Source: Acetobacter nitrogenifigens DSM 23921 = NBRC 105050
Lineage (GTDB): Bacteria; Pseudomonadota; Alphaproteobacteria; Acetobacterales; Acetobacteraceae
Assembly: GCF_000429165.1 (NCBI RefSeq)
Contig: NZ_AUBI01000004.1
Coordinates: 310,001 to 374,000 of the forward strand
Reading direction: 5' to 3'
DNA: 64,000 nt
A program made the translations under genes and the position numbers. The notes under the pieces were generated by a model, which did not search any database, had not been told where the DNA came from, and saw only the letters and a program-made list of their open reading frames with translations. The number at the start of each line of letters is the position of its first letter. The first letter of the stretch is position 1. Positions 59,931-64,000 of the stretch are shown here, one piece after another.

Positions 59931-62900
59931 CCCGCTATGCCGAGCTTCAGGTCACCAGTTATTTCTCATTCCTGCGCGGGGTGTCTTCGCCTGCCGAACT
60001 GTTTGCCCAGGCCAAGCGCCTCGGACTCTGCGCCATCGGGATCACGGATCGCAATACGCTGGCCGGCATCGTCCAGGCCCATATCGCGGCGAAAGATACC
60101 GGTATGCGGCTGGTGGTCGGATGCCGGCTCGACCTCGCCGACTTTCCGCCGGTCCTGGTCTATCCGATGGATCGTTCGGCGTACGGCCGGTTATGTCGGC
60201 TGCTGTCGATCGGCAAGGCGCGCGCCGGCAAGGGGAAATGCCTGCTGAACTGGGCAGACCTGGCCGAGTGGGGCGACGGGCTGCTGGCCGTGCTGGTGCC
60301 GGATGTCGCCGATGATGACTGCGCCCTGCATCTGCGGAAGCTGCGGGATGCCTTCGGAGATCGGGCCTATATGGCCCTGACCCTGCGCCGCCGGCCGAAT
60401 GATCAGATGCGGCTCTATGAATTGGCGAACCTGGCCCATGCGCGCCGGGTGAAGACCGTCGTCACCAATGACGTGCTGTTCGATATCCATGACCGTCGCA
60501 TCCTCCAGGATGTCGTCACCTGTGTCCGGCATAATACGACCATCGACCGGGCCGGCTTCGTCCGCGAGCGTCATGCCGATCGCTATCTCAAGCCGCCCCA
60601 GGAAATCGTGCGCTTGTTCTCACGATATCCCGAAGCGATCGACCGGAGCATGGAGATTGTCGAGCGCTGTCGGTTCAGCCTCGACGACCTGGCCTATCAA
60701 TATCCGGACGAAATCACGACGCCGGGCCAGACACCCCAGGAAGCACTGGAAGCCCTGACATGGGAAGGTGCCCGAGCCTTCTATACGGATGGCATCCCCG
60801 AGGACGTGGCCGAAATCCTCCGTCATGAACTGGCGCTGATCGGGCGGATGTCATACGCGCCCTACTTCCTGACGGTGAACAGCATCGTCCGCGAGGCGCA
60901 ACGGCGGGGTATCCTGTGCCAGGGGCGCGGATCGGCGGCCAATAGCGCCGTCTGTTTCGTGCTGGGGATCACGGCGATCGATCCGTCGCGGACGACATTG
61001 CTGTTCGAGCGGTTCATCTCCGAAGAGCGGGGCGAGCCGCCGGACATCGACGTGGATTTCGAGCATGCCCGTCGCGAGGAAATCATCCAGTGGATTTATG
61101 ACCATTACGGTCGCACCCGCGCGGCACTGACCGCCGTGGTCACCCGGTATCGGGCAAAGGGGGCGCTCCGTGATGTGGGCAAGGTGATGGGGCTGCCGGA
61201 AGACCTGATCACCCTGTTGAGCAAACAGATATGGGGCTGGTCGCGCGAGGTCGATGCGGAGAAATTCGCCGAGACCGGAATCGACCTGACCGACCGGCGT
61301 ATCCGCCTGACGCTCGATCTGGCGCGTGCCCTGATCGGCGTGCCGCGTCATCTGTCCCAGCATCCGGGTGGCTTCGTGCTGACCCACGACCGGCTGGACG
61401 AACTGGTGCCGATCGAACCGGCGGCGATGTATAACCGTCAGACCATCGAATGGGACAAGGACGATATCGACGCGCTGAAATTCATGAAGGTGGATGTGCT
61501 GGCGCTCGGCATGCTGACCTGCATGAAAAAAAGCCTCGATCTGCTGGCCGAGCATAAGGGGCAGGCGCTGACCCTGGCCACCATCCCGGCCGAAGACCCG
61601 CGAACCTACGCCATGATCCGCAAGGCAGACACGATCGGCGTGTTCCAGATCGAATCCCGCGCCCAGATGTCGATGCTGCCGCGCCTGAAGCCCCGGACCT
61701 ATTATGACCTGGTGATCGAGGTCGCCATTGTCAGGCCCGGCCCGATCCAGGGTGATATGGTTCATCCATATCTGCGCCGGCGGGAGGGACTGGAGCATCC
61801 GGACTATCCGACGCCGGAACTGGAAGAGGTGCTGAAGCGGACCCTTGGGGTGCCGCTGTTCCAGGAACAGGTGATGCAGGTGGCGATGGTCTGCGCCGGG
61901 TTTACGGCGGCCGAGGCGGACGGCCTGCGCCGGGCCATGGCAACCTTCAAGAACACCGGCACGGTATCGAAATTCCAGACCCGCCTGCTCGAAGGCATGA
62001 GGGAGAACGGATATCCGGAGGAATTCGCCGAGCGCATCTACCAGCAGCTTGAGGGCTTCGGCTCCTACGGCTTCCCGGAAAGCCATGCCGCGTCGTTCGC
62101 CATCCTGGCCTATTCGTCATCGTGGATGAAATGCCGCCATCCGGACGTGTTCCTGGCCTCATTGCTGAACAGCCAGCCGATGGGCTTCTACGCGCCGTCC
62201 CAGCTTGTCCGCGACGCCCAGGCTCATGGGGTGGAAGTCCGGCCGATCTGCGTGAACCGGTCCCGGTGGGATGCCACGCTGGAAGGGCCGGAACGGGCGA
62301 ACGGCCTGTTTGCGGTGCGGCTCGGGATGAACCTGGTGAAGGGACTGGCCAATGAGGATGCCGCGCGGATCGTGGCGGCCCGTGGGAACCGGCCCTTTGC
62401 ATCGGTCGATGATCTGTGGCGACGATCCGGCGTGAAGGCCGCTGCCCTGACCCATCTGGCCGAGGCCGATGCGTTCCGTCCGGGGTTCGGGCTGGCCCGG
62501 CGCGAGGCATTGTGGGCCATCAAGGCGCTACGGGATGAACCGTTGCCCCTGTTCGCGGCTGCGGAGATCGTCCGGGAAGCAGAGGAACCCGATGTCCTGC
62601 TTCAGCCCATGCGGGCCGGCGCCGAGGTTGCGCGGGACTATAACCGTGTCGGCCTGACCCTGCGGGACCATCCGGTTGCCTTCCTGCGGGATGATCTGCG
62701 CCGGGAAGGCATCCTGTCATGCCGGGACGCAATCGGGTCCAGGGACGGCAAGCGGATGACGGCGGCGGGAATTGTCCTGGTGCGCCAACGGCCGGGCTCA
62801 TCCAGGGGCGTAGTCTTCATGACGCTGGAGGACGAGACGGCGACGCTGAATGTCATCGTGTGGGCGGACGTGTTCGAGAAGTTCCGGCCGGTGGTCCTGT

Positions 62901-63106
62901 CCGCCAGCATGGTGGCTGTGAAGGGGCGGCTTCAGAAAGAGGGGGAGGTGATCCATCTGATCGCCCTGGAGATTGCCGACTGGTCGGCGCTGCTGGCGGA
63001 TGTTAGTAATCGCTCCGCTCAGGGGACAGCGAGGGCTGACAGCTGCTGCCGTGCAAGCGAGCCCGCCGGTGAGCCCATTGTCATGCGGTCACGTGACTTT
63101 CATTGA
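59927..63106 (+). CDS. dnaE2: Error-prone DNA polymerase DnaE2 (ImuC)
   Basis: 1059 residues from ATG 59927 (ATGA overlap with imuB). The PHP domain starts [22 protein letters not shown]; catalytic aspartates are in [41 protein letters not shown] and the [19 protein letters not shown] block are DnaE2 hallmarks. The end (VMRSRDFH) is family-typical, so the gene is complete. It carries out mutagenic translesion synthesis with ImuB after SOS induction. Confidence 0.95.
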   Translation: MTRYAELQVTSYFSFLRGVSSPAELFAQAKRLGLCAIGITDRNTLAGIVQAHIAAKDTGMRLVVGCRLDLADFPPVLVYPMDRSAYGRLCRLLSIGKARAGKGKCLLNWADLAEWGDGLLAVLVPDVADDDCALHLRKLRDAFGDRAYMALTLRRRPNDQMRLYELANLAHARRVKTVVTNDVLFDIHDRRILQDVVTCVRHNTTIDRAGFVRERHADRYLKPPQEIVRLFSRYPEAIDRSMEIVERCRFSLDDLAYQYPDEITTPGQTPQEALEALTWEGARAFYTDGIPEDVAEILRHELALIGRMSYAPYFLTVNSIVREAQRRGILCQGRGSAANSAVCFVLGITAIDPSRTTLLFERFISEERGEPPDIDVDFEHARREEIIQWIYDHYGRTRAALTAVVTRYRAKGALRDVGKVMGLPEDLITLLSKQIWGWSREVDAEKFAETGIDLTDRRIRLTLDLARALIGVPRHLSQHPGGFVLTHDRLDELVPIEPAAMYNRQTIEWDKDDIDALKFMKVDVLALGMLTCMKKSLDLLAEHKGQALTLATIPAEDPRTYAMIRKADTIGVFQIESRAQMSMLPRLKPRTYYDLVIEVAIVRPGPIQGDMVHPYLRRREGLEHPDYPTPELEEVLKRTLGVPLFQEQVMQVAMVCAGFTAAEADGLRRAMATFKNTGTVSKFQTRLLEGMRENGYPEEFAERIYQQLEGFGSYGFPESHAASFAILAYSSSWMKCRHPDVFLASLLNSQPMGFYAPSQLVRDAQAHGVEVRPICVNRSRWDATLEGPERANGLFAVRLGMNLVKGLANEDAARIVAARGNRPFASVDDLWRRSGVKAAALTHLAEADAFRPGFGLARREALWAIKALRDEPLPLFAAAEIVREAEEPDVLLQPMRAGAEVARDYNRVGLTLRDHPVAFLRDDLRREGILSCRDAIGSRDGKRMTAAGIVLVRQRPGSSRGVVFMTLEDETATLNVIVWADVFEKFRPVVLSASMVAVKGRLQKEGEVIHLIALEIADWSALLADVSNRSAQGTARADSCCRASEPAGEPIVMRSRDFH

Positions 63107-63323
63107 ATTGCCTTCGGGGACTGGGAACGGGCAATGAGTGTTTGGATTGTGGGCCTGCTTAGGCGACCAAAAGTTGCATCTATTGGTGGTTGTCACCGAT
63201 GGATGATCGCTAGTTGCCGCTATGGCCGAGCGGCATGACGGCTTCCGCCTTGATTGTGTTGAAAAACACCGTCTTGCGGTAATTGTTGCCTGCTGATTCA
63301 GTATCGCAACAGGTTGGAGGGCG
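63107..63323. other. Gap containing the probable IS left end
   Basis: No gene. The IS element must start here. The A-rich word GTTGAAAAACACC at about 63258-63270 resembles terminal sequences of IS1182/IS5-type elements, but the right end is outside the window, so the inverted repeat cannot be confirmed. Confidence 0.35.
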
Positions 63324-64000
63324 ATGCGGATGATGGGCGAGCGGACGGGGATGCAGGAGGCGCTGTTTTACGAGTTCAGTCTCGAGCAGCATGTTCCCGA
63401 GCGCCACATGCTCCGGCTGATTGACCGCTTTGTGGATCTGGCGGCAGTTCGCAAACACCTGCAGCCATTCTACAGCGACACTGGGCGGCCTTCGATTGAC
63501 CCGGAACTTCTGATCCGGATGCTGATCGTTGGCTATTGCATGGGCATCCGCTCCGAACGCCGCTTGTGCGAGGAGGTTCACCTGAACCTCGCCTATCGCT
63601 GGTTCTGCCGCCTCGGGTTGGACGGCGCCGTGCCGGATCACTCGACGTTTTCCAAGAACAGGCACGGCCGCTTCCGCGAGAGTGATTTGCTGCGGCAGGT
63701 CTTTGAAACCACCGTTCGGCGCTGCATCGCCGAGAAATTGGTAGGCGGCGAGAGTTTCGGTGTCGACGCCAGCCTGATCCGCGCTGATGTCGACCGTCAG
63801 CGGGCCGTGCCCGGTGAGGAGGGCCTGCCGCCTGATGCTGCTGGCCGTGCGGTACGGGAATACCTGGAAACGCTGGACGATGCCGCGTTCGGTGCCTCGA
63901 CGCCCGTCGTGCCGAAAAAGCTGGCACCGACCGACCCGGCCGCACGCTTCACGGCCGCCACGCCGGAGCGTGCCTTCTTCGCTTACAGCACGAATTACCT
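63324..64000 (+). mobile_element. IS1182/IS5-type transposase gene, 5' part
   Basis: From ATG 63324 the frame stays open to the window end (225 codons). LFYEFSLEQHVPERHMLRLIDRFVDL, FYSDTGRPSIDPELLIRMLIVGYCMGIRSERRLCEEVHLNLAYRWFCRLGLDG, PDHSTFSKNRHGRF and SFGVDASLIRADV (first catalytic Asp) are typical of DDE transposases with an N-terminal DUF772 domain. The rest of the gene and the right end lie outside the window. It sits just downstream of dnaE2. Confidence 0.9.

Noticed and set aside
60851..62086. 411-codon minus-strand frame inside dnaE2
   Set aside because: Antisense shadow of a well-conserved gene in high-GC DNA; His/Arg/Gln-rich and unlike any protein.

Overview
This is a high-GC window whose gene families, overlapping gene style and SOS operator (GAAC-N7-GAAC) point to an alphaproteobacterium. 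Acetobacteraceae or sphingomonads are plausible, but I cannot fix the genus. Most of the window looks like a self-transmissible mobile element: a conjugative plasmid, or an ICE that also carries a replication and partition module. No integrase, tRNA, rRNA or CRISPR array is visible.

Backbone (about 1.2-36 kb). It opens with a large ParB-like protein, a DUF932 protein, a toprim protein, a DUF2493 protein, a HigB/HigA-type toxin-antitoxin pair and DUF736. A regulatory island at 11.2-13.6 kb follows: a small XRE regulator under a 25-nt palindrome, a DUF2285 protein resembling QseM, a DUF6499+DUF2285 activator split by a +1 frame change at a U5 run (FseA-like), and an AlpA/RdfS-like small HTH protein. 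Then comes a chain of mostly 4-nt-overlapping genes: repA with an apparent oriV inside its 3' end, parA, an orphan DNA methyltransferase, an RHH protein, DUF2840, traF, DUF736, a lytic transglycosylase and the relaxase rlxS. Between rlxS and traG sits an AT-richer cargo insertion (20.4-24 kb) with an unrecognised 219-aa gene and a two-gene nucleotidyltransferase-like cassette. The mating-pair operon follows: traG, a CopG-like gene, trbB-C-D-E-J-L-F-G-I and DUF2274.

Accessory region (about 36-57 kb). A LysR gene and two gene remnants are followed by a minus-strand run (isochorismatase, alpha/beta hydrolase, OpuAC-type binding protein, NTF2-like protein, cupin, royal-jelly-family protein). Divergently transcribed are a mandelate racemase homologue, an aldehyde dehydrogenase with an internal deletion, a benzoylformate decarboxylase homologue, a GlcG/HbpS-like protein, a truncated royal-jelly protein and catalase. 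Both mandelate-pathway homologues carry substitutions at known catalytic positions. A second LysR gene diverges from an oxidoreductase cluster (flavin disulfide reductase, two zinc-type ADHs, a third royal-jelly protein). Remnants of SDR, NTF2-like, HU, SLAC1/TehA, Dps, alpha/beta hydrolase and HMCES/YedK genes show that this cargo is being eroded and rearranged.

Right end (57-64 kb). An SOS mutasome cassette imuA-imuB-dnaE2 has a perfect alphaproteobacterial LexA box 38 nt upstream. An IS transposase gene of the IS1182/IS5 type then runs off the window.
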